Below, piece after piece: positions 24,029 through 32,707 of a DNA stretch of 64,000 nt (position 1 is the first letter of the stretch; the number at the start of each line of letters is the position of its first letter). Under the pieces are notes generated by a model, which worked only from the letters and a program-made list of their open reading frames with translations, was not told the DNA's origin and did not search any database. Source of the DNA: Bulleidia extructa W1219 (GTDB taxonomy: Bacteria; Bacillota_I; Bacilli_A; Erysipelotrichales; Erysipelotrichaceae). The stretch lies in NCBI RefSeq assembly GCF_000177375.1, contig NZ_ADFR01000014.1, positions 1-64,000 on the forward strand, read 5' to 3'. Made by a program: the position numbers and the translations under genes.

Positions 24029-24945
24029 TGGAAAAACATTTTTTACACATGACAAATGGGACAAAGATAGAAGAAAATTTAGTGGCTTGTATCGGTTATT
24101 TTGATGGTCTTCATAGGGGACATCAAGCTTTGGTGCAAAAAACGTTAGAAGTAGCCAAACAGATGAAGGCAGTTCCAACCATGATTTCTTTTGAACCGGA
24201 TCCTAGGGTGGTGATTAAAGGAATTTCGAATTTTAAGCATATTATGACCATGAGTGATCGTTTTAGTTTGGCGGAAAAATTAGGTATTGAAAAATTTGTT
24301 TTATTGGATTTCACTAAAGAGATGGCGGCCTTAAAACCACAAGCTTTCATTGATCAAATTCTAGGTCAACTTCATTTAAAGGGATTAGTTTGTGGCTTTG
24401 ATTTCCATTTTGGACAATATGGTCAAGGGGATTATCATTTTTTACAAAAACAATGTGACTATCCTGTTTTTCGAATTGACAAAGTAGAAGATCAACAGGG
24501 AAAAATCAGTTCGACTCGAATCGGAAAAGCGATCCAAAAAGGTCGTATGGAAGAAGTTAATCATCTTTTAGGAAGGGAATACAGCAGTGAGGGAAGGGTG
24601 ATTCATGGTTTGCATAATGGGCATTCCCTACACTTTCCGACCGCCAATATTGATTATTCTGAAGAATTGATATTACCAAAAGTTGGCGTTTATGGGGGAT
24701 ATGTTTTATTGGACGGGATTAAAAAACTTTGTATGATCAATTTAGGACATAATCCAAGTGTTCAATATCAAAAAAGGTTATCGTTAGAAGTGCATATCTT
24801 AGACTATAAAGGCGATTTGTATGATCAAACAGTGCGTATCTATTGGCTTGGTTTCTTACGTGATGAAATACATTTTTCTTCCAAAGAAGAATTGATTCAA
24901 CAGTTAAAGAAAGATCAAACTGAGGTAATTAAAAGATGGAAATAG
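24028..24945 (+). CDS. ribF: Bifunctional riboflavin kinase/FMN adenylyltransferase RibF
   Basis: The 305-residue enzyme converts riboflavin to FMN and FAD. The adenylyltransferase domain starts with GYFDGLHRGHQALV (nucleotide-binding HxGH) and contains STRIGKAIQKGRMEEVN. The C-terminal flavokinase domain has HFPTANIDYSEELILPKVGVY. ATG 24028 overlaps the truB stop, the usual truB-ribF coupling. The 3' end overlaps the next gene by 10 bases. Confidence 0.95.
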   Translation: MEKHFLHMTNGTKIEENLVACIGYFDGLHRGHQALVQKTLEVAKQMKAVPTMISFEPDPRVVIKGISNFKHIMTMSDRFSLAEKLGIEKFVLLDFTKEMAALKPQAFIDQILGQLHLKGLVCGFDFHFGQYGQGDYHFLQKQCDYPVFRIDKVEDQQGKISSTRIGKAIQKGRMEEVNHLLGREYSSEGRVIHGLHNGHSLHFPTANIDYSEELILPKVGVYGGYVLLDGIKKLCMINLGHNPSVQYQKRLSLEVHILDYKGDLYDQTVRIYWLGFLRDEIHFSSKEELIQQLKKDQTEVIKRWK

Positions 24946-26249
24946 AATTACCAAAAGATTTTTTGAAGCGGATGGAAGTTATGTTGGGAAAGGAATATGA
25001 TGATTTTTTAAAGGTTTATAAAAAGCCATATCATCGCCATGGTCGTTTCAATTCTTTAAAAAAGAAGGATTTTCCTTTGGAGGTTCAAGATTGGATTCTA
25101 AAAAGAAGCCCATTTTGTCCGAATGGGGCTTATTTTAAAGAAGGAATTCAACCAATTCACTTTGCCAGCTATCGTAATGGTGGATTTTATATGCAGGAAG
25201 CTTCTGCTTCATCCGTGATTTCTTTATTAAAAATCCAACCGGGTGATTATGTGTTGGATATGTGTGCCGCTCCGGGTTCTAAAACCACGCAAATAGGAGA
25301 ATATTTACAACAAGAAGGGCTGTTAGTCAGCAATGAATACGTATCTAAAAGAGCGATGATTTTATTGGAAAATATAATTCGCCACGGTCTTCAAAATGCC
25401 TTGGTTTTGAATTGTGATACCAGTTTATTAGCCAAAGAATTTCCATCTGGATTTGATAAAATAGTCGTAGATGCCCCTTGCTCTGGGGAGGGATTATTTT
25501 TGAAACAAGAAGACAGTGTTCAAGAATGGTCTTTGGATCATATCGCTGTTTGTGCAAAAAGACAAGCTTCTATTTTAGAAAATGCCTATACCTGTTTAAG
25601 AAAAGGAGGAGATTTGTTGTATAGTACCTGTACTTTTGCAAGGGAAGAAAATGAAGATTTAATAGAGGCTTTTTTAAAAAAACACGCAGATATGGAATTA
25701 GTCCCTATAACTGTTCCATTTGGTCGTCCCGGTTTTTTACCATTTGAAAAGACCAGGAGAATTTTTCCCATGGATGGTGGGACAGGACAGTTTATGGCGT
25801 TATTGCATAAAAAGGGAGAAGAAACAAGACACACATGGAAAACCATTTCCACTAAAAAAGAATCTTTTTTTCAAAAGGAAGTCAATGCTTTATTAAAAAA
25901 ACCATATCGTTATTTTCACGAATTTCGCGGAAAATTATTTGCCGGAAATAACCCTTTTCTAGATAACCAATCCCTTAAAATCATTCGTCAAATGGTGTAC
26001 GTAGGAGAAATTCGAACTGGGCGGCTTATATTGGATCATCACTTCTTTATGTCTTCTTCTTTAAAAGAAACATGTATGATAGAGATAAATGAAAATCAAT
26101 ATCGACAATATATTCATGGTGAAACCTTATCTATTTCGAAACCAAAAGGGTATTATGGTTTATCTTTTGATGGTTTGGTGGTGGGCGGTTGTCGTAGTGA
26201 TGGTCAACAATTGAAAAATCTGTATCCGAAAGTATTAAGAACTCGCTAG
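24936..26249 (+). CDS. rsmF: RsmF-type 16S rRNA m5C methyltransferase
   Basis: The 437-residue NOL1/NOP2/Sun-family enzyme has the SAM site YVLDMCAAPGSKTTQIGEYL and both cysteines of the m5C mechanism in DAPCSGEGLF and YSTCTFAREENED. The C-terminal domain (FAGNNPFLDNQSLKIIR; LSFDGLVVGGCRSDG) matches RsmF/YebU proteins. Substrate assignment to 16S rRNA is by family resemblance. It overlaps ribF by 10 bases and is followed by AGGAGG and the RelA-like gene, so the three are likely co-transcribed. Confidence 0.88.
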   Translation: MEIELPKDFLKRMEVMLGKEYDDFLKVYKKPYHRHGRFNSLKKKDFPLEVQDWILKRSPFCPNGAYFKEGIQPIHFASYRNGGFYMQEASASSVISLLKIQPGDYVLDMCAAPGSKTTQIGEYLQQEGLLVSNEYVSKRAMILLENIIRHGLQNALVLNCDTSLLAKEFPSGFDKIVVDAPCSGEGLFLKQEDSVQEWSLDHIAVCAKRQASILENAYTCLRKGGDLLYSTCTFAREENEDLIEAFLKKHADMELVPITVPFGRPGFLPFEKTRRIFPMDGGTGQFMALLHKKGEETRHTWKTISTKKESFFQKEVNALLKKPYRYFHEFRGKLFAGNNPFLDNQSLKIIRQMVYVGEIRTGRLILDHHFFMSSSLKETCMIEINENQYRQYIHGETLSISKPKGYYGLSFDGLVVGGCRSDGQQLKNLYPKVLRTR

Positions 26250-26257
26250 GAGGAAAA

Positions 26258-27595
26258 ATGAACTTAGCTTTATTTCAATATGTGGATGATGTTTTGTCTT
26301 TGTATAAACAAAGAAGAGCTCTTTATGTAGAGGTGAAAGATCAGTTAGAAAGTTTTTTTGAAAAGACCGATTTAGGAGATGGCATAGTGTCTTATCCTTC
26401 TCGTTTGAAATCAGAGAAAAGTTTAAAAGAGAAATTAATTCGACAAGAATTTTTCTCCAAGTTTTCTAATGCACAAGAAACTTTATCACAATTATCAGAT
26501 TTGATCGGGTTAACCATTCAAGTTCAGTTTATCCGTCATGAAATTTCCATCTTTGAGAATTTGTTTCACTTGTTTTTGCCTTGTGATAACGGTCTTTATC
26601 AATCCAAAGATTGCGAGAATCTGTATTTGAATTTGCATGCTCCTCAACCACAATCCCAAAAAAATGGGTATCCTATTTATCGGATTGATGGTTATTACCG
26701 AATTCAAGATGAGATGGTTCGCTTCGAAGTTCAAATTAAAGCGATGGTTCATCAATTTTGGGCAGATATTGAACATGAAGTCATTTATAAAAATTCAGAT
26801 TATATTATGTATGATCAGTTTAATCGAAATATGTTAGCAGCCATTCGGGATAATTTAGAAGTGATGGATCATCAACTAGAATTAATTTATTCCGAGATTT
26901 TTCAAGGGGAATCCGCTTCTCTTGGTCTGGATGAAATTCATTTCAAGGTATTTTTAGCAAAATCTTTAAATGAGCTGGTAAAGAAAAATATGGAGAAGGG
27001 GCTTGGTTTCAGTACGGATTTCCAGAAGCCTTCCAGTACCATTGCTCAAATGATCTTTATTCAGGAGTTTATTCAACGTGAACAAAAAGAATTTTTAATG
27101 TTGGATTATTTGGAAAGGTTGGATGAATTAAAGCAGGGAGAAATTGACTTTAAAAAGTCATTTTTATTGGAAGAGGCAACTAATTTAGAGGATGGCTTTT
27201 TAATGGAGATGGTGCCGTATTTATATCGAAAAGCGAATGTTAACTTTCATTGGCATGTGTTTTTTCGGATGATTTTTGCGGTTCAAAAAGAGGAAAACAT
27301 CACTTGTTTTGTGCGAAGTATTCGTATGATTGAACGATTAATTGTACAAGATCAATGGTTAAAAGAAAAATTAGATAAAGCCTATGGACAAGATTCAAAT
27401 CGTATGAATCAAGAGATGAGAAGAACCTTAGGAAGAGCTATGTGTGAGATAGATGATATACGTTGTTTCTATGAGGAAAATCTATTGAAGATCAGTCGTA
27501 TTTTTCAAAACAAATTGGAAATCATGATTCAAGAAAAAAGAGATTTGGCTTGGTTTGATATAGAATTGAAAGAAGAAATTGCACAGCAGATTTAA
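26258..27595 (+). CDS. RelA/SpoT-domain protein (atypical small alarmone synthetase-like)
   Basis: Residues about 35-200 match the (p)ppGpp synthetase fold: SRLKSEKSLKEKLIRQ, the DLIG motif, LYLNLH in place of GYRSLH, and FEVQIKAMVHQFWADIEHEV in place of EVQIRT...FWA..EH. The catalytic Glu (FEVQ) and the DLIG Asp are kept, but the Arg of the DIAGIR motif is Thr and the Arg of GYRSLH is Leu. No HD hydrolase domain is present. The remaining 240 residues are helical and unrecognised. Activity is therefore uncertain: an altered nucleotide synthetase or a pseudoenzyme. It lies between the rRNA methyltransferase and the Asp23-family gene. Confidence 0.7.
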   Translation: MNLALFQYVDDVLSLYKQRRALYVEVKDQLESFFEKTDLGDGIVSYPSRLKSEKSLKEKLIRQEFFSKFSNAQETLSQLSDLIGLTIQVQFIRHEISIFENLFHLFLPCDNGLYQSKDCENLYLNLHAPQPQSQKNGYPIYRIDGYYRIQDEMVRFEVQIKAMVHQFWADIEHEVIYKNSDYIMYDQFNRNMLAAIRDNLEVMDHQLELIYSEIFQGESASLGLDEIHFKVFLAKSLNELVKKNMEKGLGFSTDFQKPSSTIAQMIFIQEFIQREQKEFLMLDYLERLDELKQGEIDFKKSFLLEEATNLEDGFLMEMVPYLYRKANVNFHWHVFFRMIFAVQKEENITCFVRSIRMIERLIVQDQWLKEKLDKAYGQDSNRMNQEMRRTLGRAMCEIDDIRCFYEENLLKISRIFQNKLEIMIQEKRDLAWFDIELKEEIAQQI

Positions 27596-27608
27596 AAAAT
27601 GGTAGAAT
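27579..27608 (+). promoter_or_regulatory. Promoter of the Asp23-family gene
   Basis: TTGCAC at 27579-27584 and an extended -10 (TGGTAGAAT, hexamer 27603-27608) are separated by 18 bases. The promoter overlaps the 3' end of the RelA-like gene. Confidence 0.6.
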
Positions 27609-27635
27609 GAGAACAAGTAAAAAGAGGTAATGGAT

Positions 27636-27959
27636 ATGGCTGAATATATTGTAGTGGAAAAAAATAATGAATTAGGTCGAATTGCGGTGAATAAGTCGGT
27701 GATTACATCTATTGTGGAATTATCCATTCAAGAAGTTGAAAATGCGATTGTCATTCCTAGTACACGCTTGAAAAAAACAACCACTGCCAAAGTGGAAAAA
27801 GGGGAATTATCGGTTTATATTGAGATGAATTTGAAATTTGGAGCCAATGTGAATGCGACTTGCGAATTGGTTCAAAATAAGGTATATGAAAATCTTCAAT
27901 TTATGACAGGACTAAAACCAAAGGAAATTATGATCACGGTGGTTAATTTTGAAAATTAG
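27636..27959 (+). CDS. Asp23/Gls24 (YloU-type) family protein
   Basis: The 107-residue cytoplasmic protein fits the Asp23/Gls24 family, with LGRIAVNKSVITSIVELSIQEVENA and the C-terminal VQNKVYENLQFMTGLKPKEIMITV. Family members are membrane-associated or envelope-stress proteins, often abundant. ATG 27636 is favoured because AAGAGG lies 8 bases upstream, whereas the ATG at 27630 is too close. It has its own promoter. In related genomes a similar gene often sits near nusB or dak genes, which are not seen here. Confidence 0.85.
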   Translation: MAEYIVVEKNNELGRIAVNKSVITSIVELSIQEVENAIVIPSTRLKKTTTAKVEKGELSVYIEMNLKFGANVNATCELVQNKVYENLQFMTGLKPKEIMITVVNFEN

Positions 27960-27976
27960 CCTCTTGTTAGATTCAG

Positions 27977-28004
27977 TTGGATCTGTACGGTAAATCAGTA
28001 AGAT
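27977..28004 (+). promoter_or_regulatory. Probable promoter of the UbiA-GtrA cassette
   Basis: TTGGAT at 27977-27982 and TAAGAT at 27999-28004 are separated by 16 bases. They precede the first gene of the cassette by 18 bases, with AGGGAAG as ribosome binding site. Confidence 0.4.
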
Positions 28005-28022
28005 AAATAAAGGGAAGTTTGG

Positions 28023-28883
28023 ATGGAACGAGTACGCAATTATATAAAGTTGATGCGCCTTAAACATTGTGTTAAGAATATTTTGATTTTACTCCCACTG
28101 GTTTTCAGCGGGGAGCTTTTTCAGTACGGAAAACTGTTGAGTTCTGCTTTGGGATTCTTAGCGTTTTCTTTTTTAGCATCCGCTGTTTATATTTTAAATG
28201 ATATTCAAGATGTTGAAAAAGACAGGCTTCATCCTAAGAAGAAATTTAGACCGATCGCTAGTGGAAAGGTTTCAGAGAAACAAGGGAAAGTGTTGAGTGT
28301 AGTTGCGATGATAGGAGCTATTACATTGAATTTTCTAGCTACAACAAATTATGTATCGTTTATCTTTCTTGGGATTTATCTAGTAATGAATATTTTTTAT
28401 AGCAAAGGATTAAAAAATGTTCCGCTATTAGATATTGTTGTTCTGGCTTCGGGTTTTTTGCTTCGATTGATATATGGAGGTATCGTTACAAATATTCATA
28501 TTTCAAATTGGTTGTATTTGACGGTTATCACGGCTTCCTTTTATATGGGGCTTGGTAAAAGGCGCAATGAGCTTGGAAAAAGTGGAAATCAAATAAACAC
28601 CCGAAAAGTTTTAAAGTATTATAATTACGCATTTTTAGATAAAAATATGTATATGTGTCTTGGCCTTACCAATGCGTTTTATGCTCTCTGGGTGATTGGA
28701 ACGCAAAAAGAAGTTATGATTTGGACGGTACCGATGGTCATGGTGTTAGGGATGAAATACAGTTTGAATATTGAAAGAGATTCAGATGGTGATCCGGTGG
28801 AAGTCATATTACAGGATAAAATACTATGGCTTTTAGGAATTCTGTATTCAGCCCTTGTTATCGGAGCTATTTATTTGGTATGA
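28023..28883 (+). CDS. UbiA-family prenyltransferase resembling DPPR synthase
   Basis: The 286-residue polytopic membrane protein (about eight or nine helices) carries the aspartate motif YILNDIQDVEKDRLHPKKKF followed by RPIASG. This resembles decaprenyl-phosphate 5-phosphoribosyltransferase (Rv3806c type), which transfers phosphoribose from PRPP to a polyprenyl phosphate, more than ubiquinone- or menaquinone-type UbiA. The second Asp motif region may be NIERDSDGDPVEVIL. It starts a four-gene membrane cassette with an acyltransferase, a large polytopic protein and GtrA, which suggests a lipid-linked sugar for cell-surface glycan. The exact lipid and sugar are inferred. Confidence 0.75.
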   Translation: MERVRNYIKLMRLKHCVKNILILLPLVFSGELFQYGKLLSSALGFLAFSFLASAVYILNDIQDVEKDRLHPKKKFRPIASGKVSEKQGKVLSVVAMIGAITLNFLATTNYVSFIFLGIYLVMNIFYSKGLKNVPLLDIVVLASGFLLRLIYGGIVTNIHISNWLYLTVITASFYMGLGKRRNELGKSGNQINTRKVLKYYNYAFLDKNMYMCLGLTNAFYALWVIGTQKEVMIWTVPMVMVLGMKYSLNIERDSDGDPVEVILQDKILWLLGILYSALVIGAIYLV

Positions 28884-29950
28884 CTATGCAACAGGAAATA
28901 CGTAAATCAAATATGGAAATTTTAAGAATACTGGCCATCTTATGGATTGTCGGTTTTCATTATTGTTTTAAGGGAGGATATCACTTTACAGGTCTTTCTC
29001 TGAATCACGTTATCGTTAAGACTTTTTGGATGTTCGGCGAATGGGGAGTCAATATGTTCATGTTACTGACGGGCTTCTTTATGTGTGAAAAAACATTCCG
29101 GATGAAAAAGTTGATGAACCTATTATTACAGGTACAATTTTATACCATTTTGACGGCTTATCTAGCGTATCGGCTTGGATTTTTTTCCATCGTGGGAAAG
29201 AAAAACTGGTTTTTATTTTTCTTTCCGGTGATCACCAATCGATATTGGTATGTCACAGCCTATGTATTGATTTATATCCTGATGCCTTTTATTAATCTGT
29301 TTTTACAAGGGATGGATCAGAAAACCTGGAAAAGATTTCTGGTGATAACACTGGGTTTATGGTGTGTGATTCCGACCATATTTGGAATTTTTTACAATGG
29401 AACGGAAGGCTTCTTATATTACAATCGCTTTTTATGGTATGTAGAAATGTATTGTCTGGGGGCGTATTATAAAAAATATGGTTCAGAACTGTTTCCAACA
29501 AAAAAGTTATGTACACTGGGCATTTTGATTTCTTTTGGTTTGTTGCTTTTATCCATCATTACCATTATATGGAAGAGGGCGTTCTTTGCTCGTATTGGCC
29601 TACTAGAACCGGCTTATTTTTGGCCACCAAATACGATCTTGATTTTGATACTGAGTATCACCACTTTCCTATGGTTTGAGAAAACGGATATTAAGAATCA
29701 TCGGTTGATTAATCGACTGGCTTCGACAACGTTAGGAATTTATATGCTCCATGACGGTATCCTTGTATCTTGGCTGTGGAGGGTGGTCTTTAAAAACGCA
29801 ACTCACCAAGAGTCGCCATTCTTGTTGGCTCATATCCTATTCGCAACTTTGAGTATTTTTATCGTGGGGGTTGGAATAGATTTCATACGTCAACAATTAG
29901 AAAACACGTTTTGGAATGCCATCAAATGTGTCAAACGCAAACGCATATGA
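28880..29950 (+). CDS. Acyltransferase family 3 membrane protein
   Basis: The 356-residue protein with about ten transmembrane helices begins RKSNMEILRILAILWIVGFH, the typical AT3 start with the conserved His after helix 1, and contains WYVTAYVLIYILMPFINLFL and a conserved Arg region near RFLWYVEMYCLGAYY. Such enzymes O-acetylate or acylate surface sugars. ATG 28880 overlaps the UbiA stop (ATGA), so they are coupled. The target is probably the glycan made by this cassette. Confidence 0.85.
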   Translation: MTMQQEIRKSNMEILRILAILWIVGFHYCFKGGYHFTGLSLNHVIVKTFWMFGEWGVNMFMLLTGFFMCEKTFRMKKLMNLLLQVQFYTILTAYLAYRLGFFSIVGKKNWFLFFFPVITNRYWYVTAYVLIYILMPFINLFLQGMDQKTWKRFLVITLGLWCVIPTIFGIFYNGTEGFLYYNRFLWYVEMYCLGAYYKKYGSELFPTKKLCTLGILISFGLLLLSIITIIWKRAFFARIGLLEPAYFWPPNTILILILSITTFLWFEKTDIKNHRLINRLASTTLGIYMLHDGILVSWLWRVVFKNATHQESPFLLAHILFATLSIFIVGVGIDFIRQQLENTFWNAIKCVKRKRI

Positions 29951-29988
29951 TGTTGATAGAACTATGAAACAAATGGAAGGGGAATCGC

Positions 29989-31482
29989 ATGGATACACAA
30001 CGTAAATTGGATTTTGTTCAATCCAGAAAAAATATTTTTCAATTGAGTTTTCGATTTTTGTTAAGTTTCTCAGGAATTTTTCTATGCCTTAGTTTGCTGA
30101 GCTTACGAAGTAGCGGAATGAAGACCTTGGTAGGAAGTGCTATCGTTTCTTTTATTTTTTGGATGTATGGCTCAAAAGGAATAGGGGAAAGAAAAATAGA
30201 AATAACACCTTTATTACTATCAATAGGAATGACTTTAGCTACATTAAAAAAAGCTTGGAGCACTTATTCCATTCCACATATTTATCTGATGATGGGTTCT
30301 TTGGCGATGCTTGTTGGAATCTATGTACTCATTGATTTTTTAAAATCTCTTTTTTTCGAATTAATCGACGAGGAAAATAGAAAATGTTATGTATGGGCAT
30401 CCATAATCACGCTTGTTCTGATCGTTTTATTTTATAGTTGGAAAAATCAATTATTCCAACAGTATGATGTTGTTTATTCTATGGATGGTGGTTGGGTATT
30501 TAACAAGATGTATCCCAAGTTAACTTATTACGATATTCGACATCCGTTGATTTCAATCTTATATTTTCCTATTTATTCATTTTGTTCTTGCATTTTGAAG
30601 TTATTTCAGGCATTGAATGTAACCAATTTAGCGATTATGATTCAAGTCATTCAAGTACAGTGGATGATTATGACGGCTTTCATGTTGAGTAAAATCACGA
30701 ATAATCGGTGGATTAAGTATCTTTATATGGTTTCCGGTCCTTTTGTGATTCATGTTTTCTTTTTTGAAAAATTTTCTTTATTGGTTTTTTTGTTGGTTTT
30801 GGCGGTTTATTTCTATCAAACACAAGATCATAAAGCCAAGATAGCCGTTGCCTTAGCAACGGGCTCCATATTGACATCTTGTGTCATTGCTATCGGCTGC
30901 TTGTTGGATAACAGAAAGAAATTTTTGGCTAGAATAGTGGAACTTGGTAAAACCATTCTTTTTTCTCTTAGCTTTTTTGTGGCTTTTGGAAAAGTACATT
31001 CCTTATTACATGGTTATTCAGAAATCAATTCGATGCGTGGTTATTTGGGAATCATATCTTTAAAAGAAAAAATATATTCCTACTTGAATATGATTGGCAG
31101 TTCCTTTATATCTATTTCTCCTGATATTCAAGCAAAACGGATTTGGTGGACGGGATTGACGACGGCTCTTAATTATTTGGCTTTCATCATAATCATCTTA
31201 GTCATTTTAGGATGGATTCGATCCAGAAATAAGTTAGAAGTGCGTATCAGTGCAGGGTGGATGTTATTTTCTGTGATTTTGATTGTCATAGCGGGTTGGA
31301 GTATCACAGAAAGCCCTTTGTTTGCGATTTACTTTTCATGGGCTTTGATGATTTTGGTTCAAAATGGTCTGTTTTGTTTCCGTAAGGTGTTTCCGGAAAA
31401 ACCTATGTTTATAGCTTGCTGTGCCATTATGTTGGCATTCAATGCCAGTACCACTTTTCAGGTTGTTTTTTCTCTACTATAA
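29989..31482 (+). CDS. Large polytopic membrane protein, possible GT-C glycosyltransferase
   Basis: The 497 residues form about 12 transmembrane helices with an extracytoplasmic loop after helix 5 that reads YSMDGGWVFNKMYP and YYDIRHPLISILYFP. An acidic residue in an early external loop followed by membrane helices is the layout of GT-C transferases using polyprenyl-phosphate sugars, but no diagnostic family motif is certain. The stop overlaps the gtrA start (TAATG), consistent with a flippase-transferase pair. Alternatives are a polymer exporter or an uncharacterised DUF family. Confidence 0.55.
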   Translation: MDTQRKLDFVQSRKNIFQLSFRFLLSFSGIFLCLSLLSLRSSGMKTLVGSAIVSFIFWMYGSKGIGERKIEITPLLLSIGMTLATLKKAWSTYSIPHIYLMMGSLAMLVGIYVLIDFLKSLFFELIDEENRKCYVWASIITLVLIVLFYSWKNQLFQQYDVVYSMDGGWVFNKMYPKLTYYDIRHPLISILYFPIYSFCSCILKLFQALNVTNLAIMIQVIQVQWMIMTAFMLSKITNNRWIKYLYMVSGPFVIHVFFFEKFSLLVFLLVLAVYFYQTQDHKAKIAVALATGSILTSCVIAIGCLLDNRKKFLARIVELGKTILFSLSFFVAFGKVHSLLHGYSEINSMRGYLGIISLKEKIYSYLNMIGSSFISISPDIQAKRIWWTGLTTALNYLAFIIIILVILGWIRSRNKLEVRISAGWMLFSVILIVIAGWSITESPLFAIYFSWALMILVQNGLFCFRKVFPEKPMFIACCAIMLAFNASTTFQVVFSLL

Positions 31483-31919
31483 TGACTTCAATAATGATGA
31501 TAAAAAAAATACATACGGAAATTATGGCGTACATACTAATCGGTTTATTAACAGAGGTAATCACGCTAGGAACTTATTATTTATGCACTTCTCTTTTCTT
31601 GGATATACAACGTGCTGTAGAACTTCAAATAGCCAACATCATTTCTTGGATGGTAGCGGTTGTTTTTGCGTATTTTGCCAATAAAATCATTGTTTTTAAA
31701 AGTCAAAATCCGCATTGGCTTCGAGAAAGTTTTTCCTTTATCACATCACGTATTTTCACTTTATTATTAAGCATGGGACTGATGTATATCTTTGTAACGA
31801 TATTGCATTTGGATGATAAAATCATGAAATTGTTAGTCGAATTGGTGGTGGTTGTGCTTAATTATTTAACAAGTAAATTCATGGTATATCCTATGGGAAA
31901 AATGGATGATACCAAATAG
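31482..31919 (+). CDS. gtrA: GtrA-family membrane protein (polyprenyl-linked sugar flippase candidate)
   Basis: The 145-residue protein has four transmembrane helices and the GtrA pattern YILIGLLTEVITLGTYYLC, then SWMVAVVFAYFANKIIVFKS and LVVVVLNYLTSKFMVYP. GtrA proteins are proposed to move lipid-linked sugars across the membrane, and the mycobacterial homologue Rv3789 works with the DPPR/arabinose system. ATG 31482 overlaps the preceding stop. It closes the cassette. Confidence 0.85.
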   Translation: MTSIMMIKKIHTEIMAYILIGLLTEVITLGTYYLCTSLFLDIQRAVELQIANIISWMVAVVFAYFANKIIVFKSQNPHWLRESFSFITSRIFTLLLSMGLMYIFVTILHLDDKIMKLLVELVVVVLNYLTSKFMVYPMGKMDDTK

Positions 31920-31963
31920 AGGTTCAATGCATACGATTTTGGTGAATTATATTGAAAATTAAG

Positions 31964-31992
31964 TTGACAAATGATCTTAAATTTAGTTAAAT
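31964..31992 (+). promoter_or_regulatory. Promoter of the infC-rpmI-rplT operon
   Basis: A perfect TTGACA at 31964-31969 and TTAAAT at 31987-31992 are separated by 17 bases. They stand in front of the L20-type leader, about 155 bases upstream of infC. Confidence 0.75.
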
Positions 31993-31999
31993 AAATGGG

Positions 32000-32095
32000 T
32001 AATTGAAACGGAAAGAAGGAGCACCGCTTCTCACCTGATGTCCTTAGGGCTTGGGTAAGTATGCCGTCATGAGATAACTTGATTATTGAAATGAG
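32000..32095 (+). ncRNA. Ribosomal protein L20-type leader (infC leader)
   Basis: The transcribed leader carries the characteristic GCACCGCTTCTCACCTGATG and GGGTAAGTATGCCGTCATGA segments found in front of infC in Bacillota. In B. subtilis L20 binds such a leader as an rRNA mimic and represses the operon by premature termination. The downstream hairpin at 32096-32120 would be the terminator of this switch. Boundaries are approximate. Confidence 0.7.
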
Positions 32096-32127
32096 AGCAG
32101 GTACTTCTTCGATACCTGCTTTTTAAT
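32096..32127 (+). terminator. Attenuator hairpin before infC
   Basis: An 8-base perfect stem (AGCAGGTA/TACCTGCT) with a 9-base loop is followed by TTTTAATT. It lies between the promoter and infC, so it works as a regulated terminator for the L20-type leader and does not end an upstream gene. Confidence 0.8.
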
Positions 32128-32146
32128 TATCGAATAGGAGGTTTGC

Positions 32147-32695
32147 TTGGGAAAGATCAAAAATAACAAAAACAGAAGACCAGAAGCGAATGATATCGTT
32201 AATGAAGATATCAAAGATAAAGAACTTTTGGTCATTGGATTAGAAGGAGAACAGTTAGGAGTCTTGTCAAGACGAGATGCCCTTCAGGCAGCATACGATC
32301 AAGATTTAGATTTATTACTGGTATCTGCAAATGCTAATCCGCCTGTTGCTCGCATTCTTGACTATGGTCGTTACCATTTTGAGGATTTGAAGAAAAAGCG
32401 TGAGGCCAAACGAAATCAATCGGTGACCGAGGTGAAGCCATTACGCTTATCGCCGGTCATTGATCAACATGACTTTGAAACAAAATTAAAGAAGTCTCGT
32501 GAATGGTTGGAAGACGGATTGAAGGTTCGCATTGATATGCGTTTCCGTGGTCGAATGATTACTCGCCAAGAAATTGGCCGTGAAGTTATTGAGAGATTCA
32601 CGCAGCAAATTTCTGACATTGCGGATGTGTCAAAGCCTGCTAAATTAGAAGGTAATACATTATCCGTGGTGTATTCGCCTAAAAAGGGCAAGTAA
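32147..32695 (+). CDS. infC: Translation initiation factor IF-3
   Basis: The 182-residue factor binds the 30S subunit and checks start-codon fidelity. The N-terminal domain has LLVSANANPPVARILDYGRYHFE and the C-terminal domain LEDGLKVRIDMRFRGRMITR. It starts at a non-ATG codon (TTG 32147) five bases after AGGAGG. Non-AUG starts are a known feature of infC and permit autoregulation because IF-3 discriminates against them. Confidence 0.96.
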   Translation: MGKIKNNKNRRPEANDIVNEDIKDKELLVIGLEGEQLGVLSRRDALQAAYDQDLDLLLVSANANPPVARILDYGRYHFEDLKKKREAKRNQSVTEVKPLRLSPVIDQHDFETKLKKSREWLEDGLKVRIDMRFRGRMITRQEIGREVIERFTQQISDIADVSKPAKLEGNTLSVVYSPKKGK

Positions 32696-32707
32696 AGGAG
32701 AAAGAAT

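Noticed and set aside
31421-31684. Plus-strand frame of 87 codons overlapping the polytopic protein and gtrA
   Set aside because: The gtrA frame has the family pattern and the overlapping start; this frame has His/Asn-rich low-complexity sequence.
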